DNA of 64,000 bases from Pseudomonas sp. FP198 (GCF_030687895.1 NZ_CP117452.1:4332501-4396500), one strand, 5' to 3'. Positions 16,874 through 26,819 are shown, numbered from the stretch's first letter. Notes: a model not told the origin generated them from the sequence alone. Program-made: numbers and translations.

Positions 16874-17032
16874 TCAGCGAGCCGTGCGATCCGGCTTGCG
16901 GCCGATCTCAGCCTTCAGCGGACTTTTATCGACACTCGCAGTGGTGGTTCTCCCACTTTTGCGACCTGCTTCAGACACCTTCGTTCGATCATGAGCAGTG
17001 TTTCCCGGATAAATGTTGCTTGACCCGTGCAT
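16874..17032 (-). CDS. Small basic protein of 52 residues, unknown function
   Basis: The frame starts MHGSSNIYPGNTAHDRTK and ends GRKPDRTAR. It is rich in Arg, Lys, Thr and Ser and has no hydrophobic segment. A GGAGGG ribosome site lies seven bases before the ATG, good evidence that it is translated. A 14-base inverted repeat (ATTTCATTTGAAAT, 17079-17092) lies upstream. The placement before the DUF4142 and SDR genes suggests co-expression. Confidence 0.65.
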   Translation of the reverse strand: MHGSSNIYPGNTAHDRTKVSEAGRKSGRTTTASVDKSPLKAEIGRKPDRTAR

Positions 17033-17150
17033 GGTCGAGCCCTCCGTATTGCATGAATGATGGACATGCCTGCCCCGTATTTCATTTGAAATGAGTCGGC
17101 ATTCAAGGTTTGGAAAAAGCGCTGGCGCGACGACGAACGGTGACGCGGAT

Positions 17151-18500
17151 TCAGATACCGAAGGCCCGGTGATTGTGGCGTTTGGCTGCGTACATCGCCT
17201 CGTCGGCGTGGCGGAACAAGGTGATGTCTTCCGTGCCGTGTTCGGGGAAACACGCCACGCCAATGCTCGGTTCGATGCTCAGGCAATGACCGTCCAGCCG
17301 CAGCGGCTGGGCCAGCGCGTGACGAATCTGTTCCTGCACCCGGTCGGCGTCTGCCACGCTCTGGATGCTGTGGAGCAGCACCACAAATTCATCGCCACCG
17401 ATGCGTGCGACGGTGTCGGTGTCACGTATGCACCCCTTGAGTCGGCTGGCCACCGCTTGCAGCAGCATGTCGCCAACGGCATGACCGTAGGTGTCGTTGA
17501 TCTGCTTGAAGCGATCCAGATCGATGTAGAGCAATGCCATCCGCCCCGATGCAACACGGGCCGTGGTCAACGCGGCCTTGAAGCGGTCACGCAGCAACTC
17601 GCGATTGGGTACCTGAGTGAGCTGATCGTACTGCGCCATGTGCTGCAATCGGGTATGCAATTGCTGGCGCTCGATGGCTGTCGTGACTTGCGCGCATACG
17701 TACTGCAGCAATTCTTTGTCCTGCTCGGTATAGCGCTCGCTGTCCGCGGCGCTCTTGACGATCAAGGCGCCAATCGTGCCGTTCTGCGAGTTCAGCGGCA
17801 CACCCAGCCAGCACGGCGCGTCCGGTTTCGCCACGAGGTCGTGCAGCTCCACGGGCAACGAGCTGGAGCCGGGCGTCAGCAGGATCGGCTGACCGCTGCG
17901 TATGACTTCGGCACACAAACGCCCGATGGTCGTACCCGGCAGTTCCGGCTGCCGCTCCCGGTCGTCGACGTGATAGGGAAAGTTGAGCTGGGCACATTGC
18001 TCGTCATACAGCGCCACCGAAAAATTCAGTGCTGGCAGCCACTCGCCGATAATCAAATGGATACGCTTGAACAACGCCAGCAGGTCGGCGGCAGCATGGG
18101 CGGCCTCGGAAATCGCGTACAACGCGGCCTGCCGGGACTCCGCCTGCTTGCGCTCGGTGATGTCCCGCGCCACGGCGATCCGCAATTGGTCAGGCTCCGA
18201 CCAGCGCGCCGACCAGAGGATATGGACGACCCCACCGTCCTTGCGCAGATAGCGGTTCTCGAAATTGAGCTTGGGTTCTCCGCGCATGACTTCGCGCGCC
18301 GCGTCAAGGGTCCGCTGGCGGTCGGCAGGGTGGACCATATCGATCATCGAACGGCCGATCAGCTCCTTCGGCGTGTAGCCGAAGATACGCTCGCTGGCGG
18401 CACTGACAAAGACGAAACGCCCCAGGGCGTCGACGGCGCACACGGCATCCATCAGCAGATCAAGGTAACCGGCCAGCGGCGTGGAGTTTCGAATATCCAT
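17151..18500 (-). CDS. Diguanylate cyclase with PAS and GAF domains
   Basis: A 449-residue soluble signalling protein: PAS domain with PAC motif (residues about 10-125, ending ITERKQAE), a GAF domain (about 130-280) and a GGDEF domain (about 290-449). The active site is intact (ARIGGDEF near residues 366-372), as are the metal-binding DLDRFKQIND and an RxxD inhibitory site (RDTD) five residues before GGDEF. It should make c-di-GMP from GTP in response to signals bound by PAS or GAF. No EAL domain is present. It begins with ATG at 18500. Confidence 0.93.
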   Translation of the reverse strand: MDIRNSTPLAGYLDLLMDAVCAVDALGRFVFVSAASERIFGYTPKELIGRSMIDMVHPADRQRTLDAAREVMRGEPKLNFENRYLRKDGGVVHILWSARWSEPDQLRIAVARDITERKQAESRQAALYAISEAAHAAADLLALFKRIHLIIGEWLPALNFSVALYDEQCAQLNFPYHVDDRERQPELPGTTIGRLCAEVIRSGQPILLTPGSSSLPVELHDLVAKPDAPCWLGVPLNSQNGTIGALIVKSAADSERYTEQDKELLQYVCAQVTTAIERQQLHTRLQHMAQYDQLTQVPNRELLRDRFKAALTTARVASGRMALLYIDLDRFKQINDTYGHAVGDMLLQAVASRLKGCIRDTDTVARIGGDEFVVLLHSIQSVADADRVQEQIRHALAQPLRLDGHCLSIEPSIGVACFPEHGTEDITLFRHADEAMYAAKRHNHRAFGI

Positions 18501-18732
18501 GGCACAGAAGCCATCCGGGAATGCAGCAATGAACGAACCGGGAAATCGCCAGGCCAGCGCGCGCCCTGAATACCGGTGAGGATAGCCCAGGCGTCCGGTC
18601 CGCCGCAGTAAACCGCTCGATCAGGACGCCTGAAAGGTTATCGGCCGGTCACGACGTATCTTGATCTGGCTCAAGACTGGGTCGTGATAAAGTCGCGTCC
18701 TGCCTTTGCCACGTTTTGAGATGACTTTCGCA

Positions 18733-19752
18733 ATGACCGATTTCCAGGAATACGACGCCCGGCTCGAAAATTGGGAGACGTTGCGCACCAACACCGCTTT
18801 CAGCGGCCTGCTGGTGGGCAATGGCGCGAGCCGCGCCGTGTGGGACGATTTCGGCTATGACTCGTTGTTCGAGAACGCCCGCACCGTCGAGGAAAAACCA
18901 CTGAGCCCTTCGGAACTGAGCGTCTTCGACGCCCTGCAGACTCGCAGTTTCGAGCAGGTGCTGGGCGCGTTGAAAACCACCAGCCGGGTCAACAAAGCCC
19001 TGGCCGTCAGCTCCGCCGCCCCGCGCAATCGTTATTATGCGATCAAGGAAGCCTTGATCAACACCGTGCACGCGGTGCATATCCCTTGGCGACTGGTGCA
19101 ACCCTCGACCCTGGGAAGTCTCAATCAGGAGCTGGGCCGCTACCGCACGGTGTTCACCACCAACTACGATCTGCTCAGCTATTGGGCGATCCAGCATACG
19201 CCCGAGACCCTCACCGATCTGTTCCTGGGTGCCGATCACAGCTTCGATCTGAGTCGGACCAGTACAGACAAGCCGCGCCTGTTGTATCTGCACGGCGGCC
19301 TGCATCTGGTGCGCAACCAGGACGGCACGGCACGCAAGCTCGCTTCCACCGAAGGCACGCTGTTGGGCAGTTTTGCCATCAACAACACCCTCAAGACCCT
19401 CGACGACGTGCCGCTTTTTGTCAGCGAAGGGCCGAGCCAGGACAAACTCAAGACCATCCGCAGCAGCGATTACCTGTCGTTCTGCTATGACCAGTTGCTG
19501 CACCACGACGACAATCTGTGTCTGTTCGGCCATGCCTTGGGCGAGCAGGACAGCCATATCGTCCATGCCCTGCGCCAAGCGGCGCCGAGGACCGTGGCCA
19601 TCTCGATCTACCCGCGCAGCCAGGCGTTCATCCAGCACCAGAAGCGGCATTACACCAAGTTGTTCGAGAGCCTGGACACGCAACTGCGCTTCTTCGATGC
19701 CAAGACCCATCCGCTGGGCGATCCGAAGCTGACGGTGCCGGTGGAGGTCTAG
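18733..19752 (+). CDS. DUF4917 family SIR2-like protein
   Basis: A 339-residue protein of the DUF4917 family. Its motif order matches the SIR2-like nucleotide-binding fold: GNGASRAVW near residues 28-36, TTNYDLLSYW near 142-151, LYLHGGLHLV near 183-192 and LFGHALGEQDSHI near 262-274. SIR2-like domains include NAD-cleaving enzymes, several of them in phage defence, but no partner effector is next to this gene, so a defence role is only a hypothesis. Start choice is uncertain: 18721 or a TTG at 18706 are alternatives, and no clear ribosome site decides it. Confidence 0.8.
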   Translation: MTDFQEYDARLENWETLRTNTAFSGLLVGNGASRAVWDDFGYDSLFENARTVEEKPLSPSELSVFDALQTRSFEQVLGALKTTSRVNKALAVSSAAPRNRYYAIKEALINTVHAVHIPWRLVQPSTLGSLNQELGRYRTVFTTNYDLLSYWAIQHTPETLTDLFLGADHSFDLSRTSTDKPRLLYLHGGLHLVRNQDGTARKLASTEGTLLGSFAINNTLKTLDDVPLFVSEGPSQDKLKTIRSSDYLSFCYDQLLHHDDNLCLFGHALGEQDSHIVHALRQAAPRTVAISIYPRSQAFIQHQKRHYTKLFESLDTQLRFFDAKTHPLGDPKLTVPVEV

Positions 19753-19775
19753 GTCCGACGGGGCAGCGCAGAACC

Positions 19776-19871
19776 GTGGCGAGGGAGCTTGCTCCCGCTC
19801 GACTGCGAAGCGGTCGCCATTTAAGCGATGGGACCGCTTCGCGCTCCAGCGGGAGCAAGCTCACTCGCCAC
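19776..19871. repeat. REP pair, GTGGCGAGGGAGCTTGCTCCC family
   Basis: The arms GTGGCGAGGGAGCTTGCTCC and GAGCAAGCTCACTCGCCAC face each other. The middle also pairs (GCGAAGCGGTC with GACCGCTTCGC). Confidence 0.88.
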
Positions 19872-19910
19872 AAGAGCTCACTCCATCGGGCGAGCGCGGC
19901 GTCCCTGATT

Positions 19911-20492
19911 CTATAAAGTGATGGCCGTGCCCAGCAGCGTCAGGAACCCCGCCAGCCAGTTCGGATGGGCGGGCCACGCCGGTGCCGTGGCCAGGTTGCC
20001 TTGGACATGGGCTTCGGTCACTGGAATATCGATGAACGTCCCGCCGGCCAGGCGCACCTCCGGAGCACATGCCGGATAGGCACTGCATTCGCGCCCTTCC
20101 AGGATGCCTGCCGCCGTGAGCAATTGCGCACCGTGGCACACCGCGGCAATCGGCTTGCCCGCCAGATCGAAATCGCGCACCAGTTGCAGGACGCTTTCAT
20201 TCAGGCGCAGGTATTCCGGCGCACGACCGCCCGGCACCAGCAGCGCGTCATAGTCGCTGGCCTGGACGCTGGCGAAATCCTGGTTGAGGGCAAACAGATG
20301 TCCAGGCTTCTCGCTGTAGGTCTGGTCGCCTTCGAAATCATGGATCGCGGTGCGCACCGTCTGCCCGGCGGTTTTCTCCGGGCACACCGCGTGCACTGTG
20401 TGGCCGATCATCTGCAAGGCCTGGAACGGCACCATCACTTCATAATCTTCGACGTAATCGCCGACCAGCATGAGGATTTTCTTCGCGGCCAT
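19911..20492 (-). CDS. DJ-1/PfpI family protein
   Basis: A 193-residue cytoplasmic protein of the DJ-1/PfpI superfamily with the opening [15 protein letters not shown] (conserved early Glu) and the nucleophile elbow AVCHGAQLL, with Cys near residue 118. Members are glyoxalases, deglycase-like proteins or chaperones. Which activity this one has cannot be told. The ATG at 20492 follows AAGGAG. A longer reading into the upstream REP element was rejected. Confidence 0.88.
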   Translation of the reverse strand: MAAKKILMLVGDYVEDYEVMVPFQALQMIGHTVHAVCPEKTAGQTVRTAIHDFEGDQTYSEKPGHLFALNQDFASVQASDYDALLVPGGRAPEYLRLNESVLQLVRDFDLAGKPIAAVCHGAQLLTAAGILEGRECSAYPACAPEVRLAGGTFIDIPVTEAHVQGNLATAPAWPAHPNWLAGFLTLLGTAITL

Positions 20493-20601
20493 GGCATGGG
20501 CTCCTTTGGGATGCGTGGGGGGACGCATTAAAGGTAGTCCGCAGCGGCGATCACCCGAGATTAACTGACGGGTTGCACCTTCAGGGAATGGCGAATGGAC
20601 G

Positions 20602-20689
20602 TGTGGGAGCGAGCCTGCTCGCGAACCAGGCAACGCGGTGGGTCAGATGCACCGCGTTATCGTTCTTCGCGAGCAGGCTCGCTCCCACA
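20602..20689. repeat. REP pair, GTGGGAGCGAGCCTGCTCGCGAA family
   Basis: Facing arms with the same ends as at 14409, in the gap between the PfpI and methyltransferase genes. The inner segments GCGGTG and CACCGC also pair. Confidence 0.88.
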
Positions 20690-20712
20690 AGTGATCGGGG
20701 CAGGCACAACTG

Positions 20713-21930
20713 TCAGGCGAGGTAACCGTCCGCCCGCAGCAGCGTTTCCAGGCAATGCTCGGTGATGTGATAGAACGCCTTGAGTTCTTCGATCCTGGCA
20801 ATAAGTTCGGCAGGGTCCACCGGTTCGGCGCGCTTGACCGCCAAAATCATCTTGTTCTTGTTGGTGTGGTCCAGGGAGATGAACTCGAACACCTTGGTCT
20901 CGTAGCCACAGGCTTCGAGGTACAGCGCCCGCAGACTGTCAGTGACCATTTCCGCCTGTTGGCCCAGGTGCAGGCCATATTGCAGCATCGGCTTGAGCAG
21001 CGCCGGGCTCTGGATCTGCAGGCGGATCTGCTTGTGACAGCACGGTGAACACATGATGATCGAGGCCCCCGAGCGGATGCCCATGTGGATCGCGTAGTCA
21101 GTGGCGATGTCGCAGGCATGCAGTGCGATCATCACGTCCACTTCACGCGGCGCGACGCTGCGCACGTCCCCGTGCTGGAACTCCAGGCCCGGGTGTTCAA
21201 GCCGCGCGGCGGCTTCGTTGCACAGCTTGACCATGTCCTCGCGCAACTCGACGCCTGTCACCTGCCCCTCGGCCTGCAAGGTGTTACGCAGGTAATCGTG
21301 AATGGCGAACGTCAGGTAGCCCTTGCCCGAACCGAAATCCGCGACCCGCACCGGTTTGTCCAGCGCCAGCGGCGAAGACGTCAACGCGTGGCTGAAGACT
21401 TCGATGAACTTGTTGATCTGCTTCCACTTGCGCGACATCGCCGGAATCAGCTCGTGCTTGTGGTTGGTCACGCCCAGGTCGGCGAGGAACGGCCGGCTCA
21501 GATCGAGGAAGCGGTTTTTCTCACGGTTGTGCCCGGCGGACGGCACTTCCCGCAACTGCTGGGGTTTGCTCTTGAACAAAGAGCTCTTGCCCTTCTTGCT
21601 GTATTCCAGCTGCGCCTCGTCGGTGATTGCCAGCAGATGTGCGTTCTTGAACGAGGCCGGCAACAGCGCGGCGACCGTCTCAACGCCTTCGACCAGCGGG
21701 AAGTTCTTGGTGATGTCGCGTGTCTTGTAGCGGTAGACGAAGGACAGGCACGGCTGACCCTTGACCGTCAGTTGCTTGATGATCAGCCGCTGCAGATCGG
21801 CTTCGTCACCGACGTATTTGGCCAGCACCAGCTTGATGAAGGCGTTCTGCTCAAGGCTGGTCTGCAACAGCTCGATAAATTGCGCGTGGTGATCCGGCGC
21901 GGGACGGGCGGGAGTAGCAATGGCGGACAT
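20713..21930 (-). CDS. Class I SAM-dependent methyltransferase (Methyltransf_32 type)
   Basis: A 405-residue protein. After an N-terminal domain of about 170 residues it has a Rossmann methyltransferase core with the SAM loop VADFGSGKGYLTFA (near residues 201-214), GVELREDMV, and the family-typical ALHACDIATD and CSPCCHKQ motifs. The latter resemble GSTCD/METTL25-type enzymes thought to act on RNA, but the target is not known. The first ATG at 21930 has only a weak ribosome site. Upstream codons belong to a non-coding stretch. Confidence 0.85.
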   Translation of the reverse strand: MSAIATPARPAPDHHAQFIELLQTSLEQNAFIKLVLAKYVGDEADLQRLIIKQLTVKGQPCLSFVYRYKTRDITKNFPLVEGVETVAALLPASFKNAHLLAITDEAQLEYSKKGKSSLFKSKPQQLREVPSAGHNREKNRFLDLSRPFLADLGVTNHKHELIPAMSRKWKQINKFIEVFSHALTSSPLALDKPVRVADFGSGKGYLTFAIHDYLRNTLQAEGQVTGVELREDMVKLCNEAAARLEHPGLEFQHGDVRSVAPREVDVMIALHACDIATDYAIHMGIRSGASIIMCSPCCHKQIRLQIQSPALLKPMLQYGLHLGQQAEMVTDSLRALYLEACGYETKVFEFISLDHTNKNKMILAVKRAEPVDPAELIARIEELKAFYHITEHCLETLLRADGYLA

Positions 21931-22059
21931 GGAAAAGCGGCCTCGGGGCGGGCGGATCGGGAATGGCGGGTATTTTATGGGGGATGGGAGGCCAGGGCAC
22001 GGGGAATTTCCCCAACGGTGCAAAAGCGAGAATCCATCTTCATGGTCAGCCAGGTTTTT

Positions 22060-22179
22060 GTGGCGAGGTAGCTTGCTCCCGCTCGGCTGCGAAGCAGTCG
22101 CCTGATTTCAGGCCTGACTCAACCCTTCAGACCGATGGGGACCGCTTCGCGCTCCAGCGGGAGCAAGCTCCCTCGCCAC
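22060..22179. repeat. REP pair, GTGGCGAGGGAGCTTGCTCCC family
   Basis: Left arm GTGGCGAGGTAGCTTGCTCC (one change) and right arm GAGCAAGCTCCCTCGCCAC face each other. Confidence 0.87.
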
Positions 22180-22221
22180 AAAAGCGCTTTCGCCATGTAA
22201 ATGGGGTTGGCGGGAGATGCC

Positions 22222-22839
22222 TTAGCCGAGCACCACCAACCGATTCGGCAACTCATTGCGCGCATGGGTCACCGGTACGTGTTCCTTGAGCAGTTCGCCG
22301 CAGGCTTCGATGCACGTCACAAAGCCTTGTAACGTCTGGCCCTGGCGAACCTGCTGGGTAAATGCCGCGACAATCGCCTCCCAATGCTTATTGTCGAGTC
22401 GCTTGGAAATGCCCTCGTCCACCAGGATTTCCACATACCGCTCGGCCTCGCAAACGAAGATCAGCATGCCCGTGCCGTCCACCGTGTGGTGCAGGTTCTG
22501 CTCGAGAAATTGCCGGCGCGCCAGGTTCGACGCCCGCCAGTGGCGTACCGAGCGAGGGATCAGGTGCGTGGTGATGGCGGGAATGCGAAACAACAGGCAC
22601 AACCCGATGAAACTACCCCATTGCACCAACAGCAAGCTGTGCAGCGTCAGCCAGCCGGTGAGGTAATGCGCCACGCCGGGCACCACCAAGGCCAGCAGGC
22701 TGGCCCAGAGCAGCGGGATATAGGCATAGTCGTCGGCGCGAGCAGCAAGCACCGTTACCAGTTCGGCATCGGTGTCGCGCTCGACCCGGGCAATGGCCTC
22801 GGCCACCTTGCGTTGTTCGTGTTCAGTCAGTAATGCCAT
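22222..22839 (-). CDS. TPM domain membrane protein
   Basis: A 205-residue protein with a TPM-domain half at the N-terminus (EQRKVAEAIARVERDTDAELVTVLA), two membrane helices near residues 41-62 and 65-85, and the continuing TPM-type domain (MLIFVCEAERYVEILVDEGI). It is the last gene of a lemA-TPM-TPM operon and starts 27 bases after the preceding stop. The biochemical role is unknown; such operons are linked to envelope functions. Confidence 0.85.
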   Translation of the reverse strand: MALLTEHEQRKVAEAIARVERDTDAELVTVLAARADDYAYIPLLWASLLALVVPGVAHYLTGWLTLHSLLLVQWGSFIGLCLLFRIPAITTHLIPRSVRHWRASNLARRQFLEQNLHHTVDGTGMLIFVCEAERYVEILVDEGISKRLDNKHWEAIVAAFTQQVRQGQTLQGFVTCIEACGELLKEHVPVTHARNELPNRLVVLG

Positions 22840-22866
22840 GTCAAAAATGCCTGCTCATTATTATGC

Positions 22867-23613
22867 TCACCAGCCGCCCGACGAACCGCCGCCACCAAAA
22901 CTGCCACCGCCACCGCTGAAGCCTCCGCCTCCGCCGCCGCCGAAGCCACCGCCGCCGCTTCTATAACTGCTACCACCGGAACCGCCGCCAGTAGGCAAAA
23001 TACCAAGCAACTGGCAAACGCCTATCGTCAGGATGACCAGCATCACCAGGAAGATGATCAGCCCCGGATGCCGCTCGACGAAATCGCCCTCAGCTGATCC
23101 TGCCGTGTACGCAGGGGCCGGTTCATCCAGCGGACTGCCGCCCAACACCACGAGCATCGCCGCGACGCCGTCGCTGATGCCCTTGTTGAAATTTCCCGTC
23201 TTGAATGCCGGAGTGATGACCTGATTGATGATGACCGAGCTCTGGGCATCGGTCAGCCGATCTTCCAGGCCGTACCCCACTTCGATCCGCAGTTTACGGT
23301 CATCGCGGGCGACGATCAGCAGCGCGCCGTTGTTTTTATCCTTCTGCCCGATGCCCCAGTGGCGGCCTAATTGGTAACCGAAGTCTTCGATGCTTGCGCC
23401 CTGCAGGTCCGGCAGGGTGACGACAACCAGCTGCTCGCTGGTCGCCTGCTCATGGGCCTTGAGTTGCGCATCGAGTTGCGTGCGCACCGAGGGCTCCAGC
23501 ATCTGGGCGGTGTCCACCACCCGCCCGGTCAATGCCGGGAACTTCAATTCGGCCTGGGCCGTAACTGCGAACACCCAGAGCAACAGCACCAGGCCAAACT
23601 TCAACGCGCGCAT
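22867..23613 (-). CDS. TPM domain protein with glycine-rich tail (YgcG-like)
   Basis: A 248-residue protein with a signal peptide (to about residue 21, TAQAE), a periplasmic TPM domain (residues 25-150, with TGRVVDTAQML and VGYGLEDRLTDAQ), a membrane helix at about 184-206 and a Gly/Ser-rich tail of about 40 residues. It sits between lemA and a second TPM gene in the same operon. Confidence 0.88.
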   Translation of the reverse strand: MRALKFGLVLLLWVFAVTAQAELKFPALTGRVVDTAQMLEPSVRTQLDAQLKAHEQATSEQLVVVTLPDLQGASIEDFGYQLGRHWGIGQKDKNNGALLIVARDDRKLRIEVGYGLEDRLTDAQSSVIINQVITPAFKTGNFNKGISDGVAAMLVVLGGSPLDEPAPAYTAGSAEGDFVERHPGLIIFLVMLVILTIGVCQLLGILPTGGGSGGSSYRSGGGGFGGGGGGGFSGGGGSFGGGGSSGGW

Positions 23614-23657
23614 TGGAACCTCATCCGTGGGAATGCCATAGCCTGTGGGAACAACGA

Positions 23658-24266
23658 TCAGAACTTCACTTCAGGCGCTTTTTCGGCATTCGGGCTGGTC
23701 GCCTCGAAGGTTTCGCGGATCGGCAAGTCGCTGTACATCACGCTGTGCCACAGGCGGCCGGGGAACGTGCGGATTTCGGTGTTGTACTTCTGCACCGCCA
23801 GGATGAAGTCGCGACGCGCCACGGCAATGCGGTTCTCGGTGCCTTCGAGTTGCGATTGCAACGCCAGGAAGTTCTGGTTGGCCTTCAGGTCCGGGTAGCG
23901 CTCGGACACCACCATCAAGCGGCTCAACGCCCCGCTCAACTGGTCCTGGGCTTGTTGGAACTGCTTGAGTTTTTCCGGATTGTCCAAGGTATTGGCATCG
24001 ACTTGGATGGAGGTGGCCTTGGCCCGCGCTTCGATTACCGCGGTCAGGGTTTCCTGCTCATGCCGGGCGTAACCCTTGACGGTTTCCACCAGGTTGGGAA
24101 TGAGGTCGGCGCGGCGTTGGTATTGGTTCTGCACCTGGCCCCAGGCCGCCTTGGCCTGCTCGTCCAGCGTCGGGATGTTGTTGATGCCGCAACCGGCCAG
24201 CAATGTTGTGAAGAGCATCAGGGCCAGCATTTGCAGGCCGCGAAGGTGGTTCAGTCGTGGATTCAT
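23658..24266 (-). CDS. lemA: LemA family lipoprotein
   Basis: A 202-residue protein with a lipoprotein signal (TTLLAGCGINN) and the long-helical LemA domain with PNLVETVKGYARHEQETL. It heads the operon with two TPM-domain genes, the standard partner set. The start at 24266 is the first ATG after a gap. An in-frame extension of nine codons has no support. Confidence 0.88.
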   Translation of the reverse strand: MNPRLNHLRGLQMLALMLFTTLLAGCGINNIPTLDEQAKAAWGQVQNQYQRRADLIPNLVETVKGYARHEQETLTAVIEARAKATSIQVDANTLDNPEKLKQFQQAQDQLSGALSRLMVVSERYPDLKANQNFLALQSQLEGTENRIAVARRDFILAVQKYNTEIRTFPGRLWHSVMYSDLPIRETFEATSPNAEKAPEVKF

Positions 24267-24527
24267 CGGGTCAAGCGCTCCCTTGCATTGCATTAAAAAA
24301 ACACCGCCACCTATCTTACCGGCGTCTGGGGCATAATCGCCGCCGCACTGGATCGAATCGGGTTGATGGGCTAAAAGATGCCCGGTGCGAAACTAAGTTC
24401 ATCGGCACAGGCTCGAAAGTGTGCTGCATTTAACTGGATAACACCCGAACAACAATAGCCGCTCCTCACATTTAGGCTGACCGGCGTGTCCTGATCACCG
24501 CCCTTTAGGCTTGCGAGAAAACAATTC

Positions 24528-26819
24528 ATGAAGAAGCTGTGTTTGCTGGGCCTGTTTGTCACCCTGGCCAGTCAATCCGTATTAGCCGACAACCTGCCAG
24601 CCCCCATGGAGAACAAGGACGCTTTCATCAGCAACCTGATGAAGCAGATGACCCTCGAGGAAAAGATCGGCCAACTGCGCCTGATCAGCATCGGCCCGGA
24701 AATGCCCCGGGAGATGATCCGCAAGGAAATTGCCGCGGGCAACATCGGTGGTACGTTCAATTCCATCACCCGCGATGAAAACCGTCCGATGCAGGACGCG
24801 GCCATGCGCAGCCGGTTGAAGATCCCGATGTTCTTCGCCTATGACGTGATCCACGGCCACCGGACGATTTTCCCGATTCCCCTGGCCCTGGCTTCGAGCT
24901 GGGACATGGACGCCATCTACCGCTCCGGTCGTATCGCGGCCAAGGAAGCGGCGGCCGACAGCCTGGACATCACCTTTGCGCCGATGGTCGATATCTCCCG
25001 CGACCCGCGCTGGGGCCGGACCTCCGAAGGTTTCGGCGAGGACACTTATCTGGTGTCGCGCATTGCCGGGGTAATGGTCAAGGCATTCCAGGGCAGCGGC
25101 GCCAACGCCGCCGACAGCATCATGGCCAGCGTCAAGCACTTCGCCCTGTATGGCGCGGTGGAAGGCGGCCGGGACTACAACACCGTGGACATGAGCCCGG
25201 TGAAAATGTACCAGGACTACCTACCGCCCTACCGCGCTGCCATCGACGCCGGTGCAGGCGGGGTGATGGTCGCGCTGAACTCCATCAACGGCGTGCCGGC
25301 CACCGCCAACACCTGGCTGATGCACGACCTGTTGCGCAAGGAATGGGGCTTCAAGGGCCTGGCCGTCAGCGACCACGGGGCGATTTTCGAGTTGATCAAG
25401 CATGGCGTCGCCCGGGACGGTCGCGAAGCGGCAAAACTGGCGATCAAGGCCGGCATCGACATGAGCATGAACGACTCGCTCTACGGCAAAGAGCTGCCAG
25501 GGCTGCTCAAGGCTGGCGAAATCGAGCAGAGCGACCTGGATAACGCGGTGCGTGAAGTGCTGGCCGCCAAGTACGACATGGGCCTGTTCAAGGACCCGTA
25601 CCTGCGCATCGGCAAGGCCGAGGATGACCCGGCCGACGTCTATGCCGACAGCCGCATGCATCGCGCCGATGCCCGTGACGTGGCGCGCCGCAGCCTGGTC
25701 CTGCTGGAAAACCGCAACCAGACCCTGCCGCTGAAGAAGACCGCGAAGATCGCCCTGGTCGGTCCACTGGCCAAGGCGCCGATCGACATGATGGGCAGCT
25801 GGGCCGCCGCCGGGCGCCCGGCGATGTCGGTCACCGTGTACGACGGCATGGCCCGTGCGCTGGGCGGCGAGTCGAAGCTGATCTACGCCCGTGGCGCCAA
25901 TATCACCGGCGACAAGAAGGTGCTCGACTACCTCAACTTCCTCAATTTCGACGCACCGGAAGTGGTGGATGACCCGCGCCCGGCCCAGGTGCTGATCGAT
26001 GAAGCGGTGAAGGCCGCCAAGGAAGCCGACGTGGTCGTGGCCGCCGTGGGCGAGTCCCGTGGCATGTCTCACGAGTCCTCGAGCCGCACCGAGTTGAACA
26101 TCCCGGCCAGCCAGCGCGAGCTGATCAAAGCCCTGAAAGCCACCGGCAAACCCTTGGTGCTGGTGCTGATGAACGGCCGTCCGCTGTCGCTGTTGGAAGA
26201 ACAACAGCAAGCCGATGCGATCCTGGAAACCTGGTTCAGCGGCACGGAAGGCGGCAACGCCATTGCTGACGTGCTGTTCGGCGACTACAACCCGTCGGGC
26301 AAGCTGCCGATCACCTTCCCACGCTCGGTCGGGCAGATTCCTACCTACTACAACCACCTGAGCATTGGCCGGCCGTTCACGCCGGGCAAGCCGGGCAACT
26401 ACACCTCGCAATATTTCGACGACACCACCGGTCCGCTCTACCCGTTCGGCTATGGCTTGAGCTACACGACGTTCAACCTGTCGGACATGGCCTTGTCGTC
26501 TACCACACTGAACAAGACCGGCAAGCTCGATGCCAGCATCACCTTGGAAAACACCGGCGAGCGTGACGGTGAAACCGTGGTGCAGCTGTACATCCAGGAC
26601 GTGACCGGGTCGATCATCCGTCCGGTGAAAGAGCTGAAGAACTTCCGCAAGGTGATGCTCAAGGCCGGCGAGAAGAAAGTCATCCACTTCGACATCACCG
26701 AAGACGACCTGAAGTTCTTCAACGCCCAGCTCAAGTACGCCGCTGAACCGGGCAAGTTCAATGTGCAGATCGGCCTGGATTCCCAGGACGTGAAGCAGCA
26801 GAGTTTCGAGTTGCTCTGA
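24528..26819 (+). CDS. bglX: Periplasmic beta-glucosidase BglX (GH3)
   Basis: A 763-residue family 3 glycoside hydrolase that releases glucose from beta-glucosides. It has a signal peptide (MKKLCLLGLFVTLASQSVLA), the N-terminal GH3 barrel with KHF, the nucleophile Asp in AVSDHGAIFE near residue 282, the C-terminal alpha/beta domain (ALVGPLA onward) and a terminal fibronectin III-like domain. Length and order match E. coli BglX. It stands alone, with REP elements after it. Confidence 0.93.
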   Translation: MKKLCLLGLFVTLASQSVLADNLPAPMENKDAFISNLMKQMTLEEKIGQLRLISIGPEMPREMIRKEIAAGNIGGTFNSITRDENRPMQDAAMRSRLKIPMFFAYDVIHGHRTIFPIPLALASSWDMDAIYRSGRIAAKEAAADSLDITFAPMVDISRDPRWGRTSEGFGEDTYLVSRIAGVMVKAFQGSGANAADSIMASVKHFALYGAVEGGRDYNTVDMSPVKMYQDYLPPYRAAIDAGAGGVMVALNSINGVPATANTWLMHDLLRKEWGFKGLAVSDHGAIFELIKHGVARDGREAAKLAIKAGIDMSMNDSLYGKELPGLLKAGEIEQSDLDNAVREVLAAKYDMGLFKDPYLRIGKAEDDPADVYADSRMHRADARDVARRSLVLLENRNQTLPLKKTAKIALVGPLAKAPIDMMGSWAAAGRPAMSVTVYDGMARALGGESKLIYARGANITGDKKVLDYLNFLNFDAPEVVDDPRPAQVLIDEAVKAAKEADVVVAAVGESRGMSHESSSRTELNIPASQRELIKALKATGKPLVLVLMNGRPLSLLEEQQQADAILETWFSGTEGGNAIADVLFGDYNPSGKLPITFPRSVGQIPTYYNHLSIGRPFTPGKPGNYTSQYFDDTTGPLYPFGYGLSYTTFNLSDMALSSTTLNKTGKLDASITLENTGERDGETVVQLYIQDVTGSIIRPVKELKNFRKVMLKAGEKKVIHFDITEDDLKFFNAQLKYAAEPGKFNVQIGLDSQDVKQQSFELL

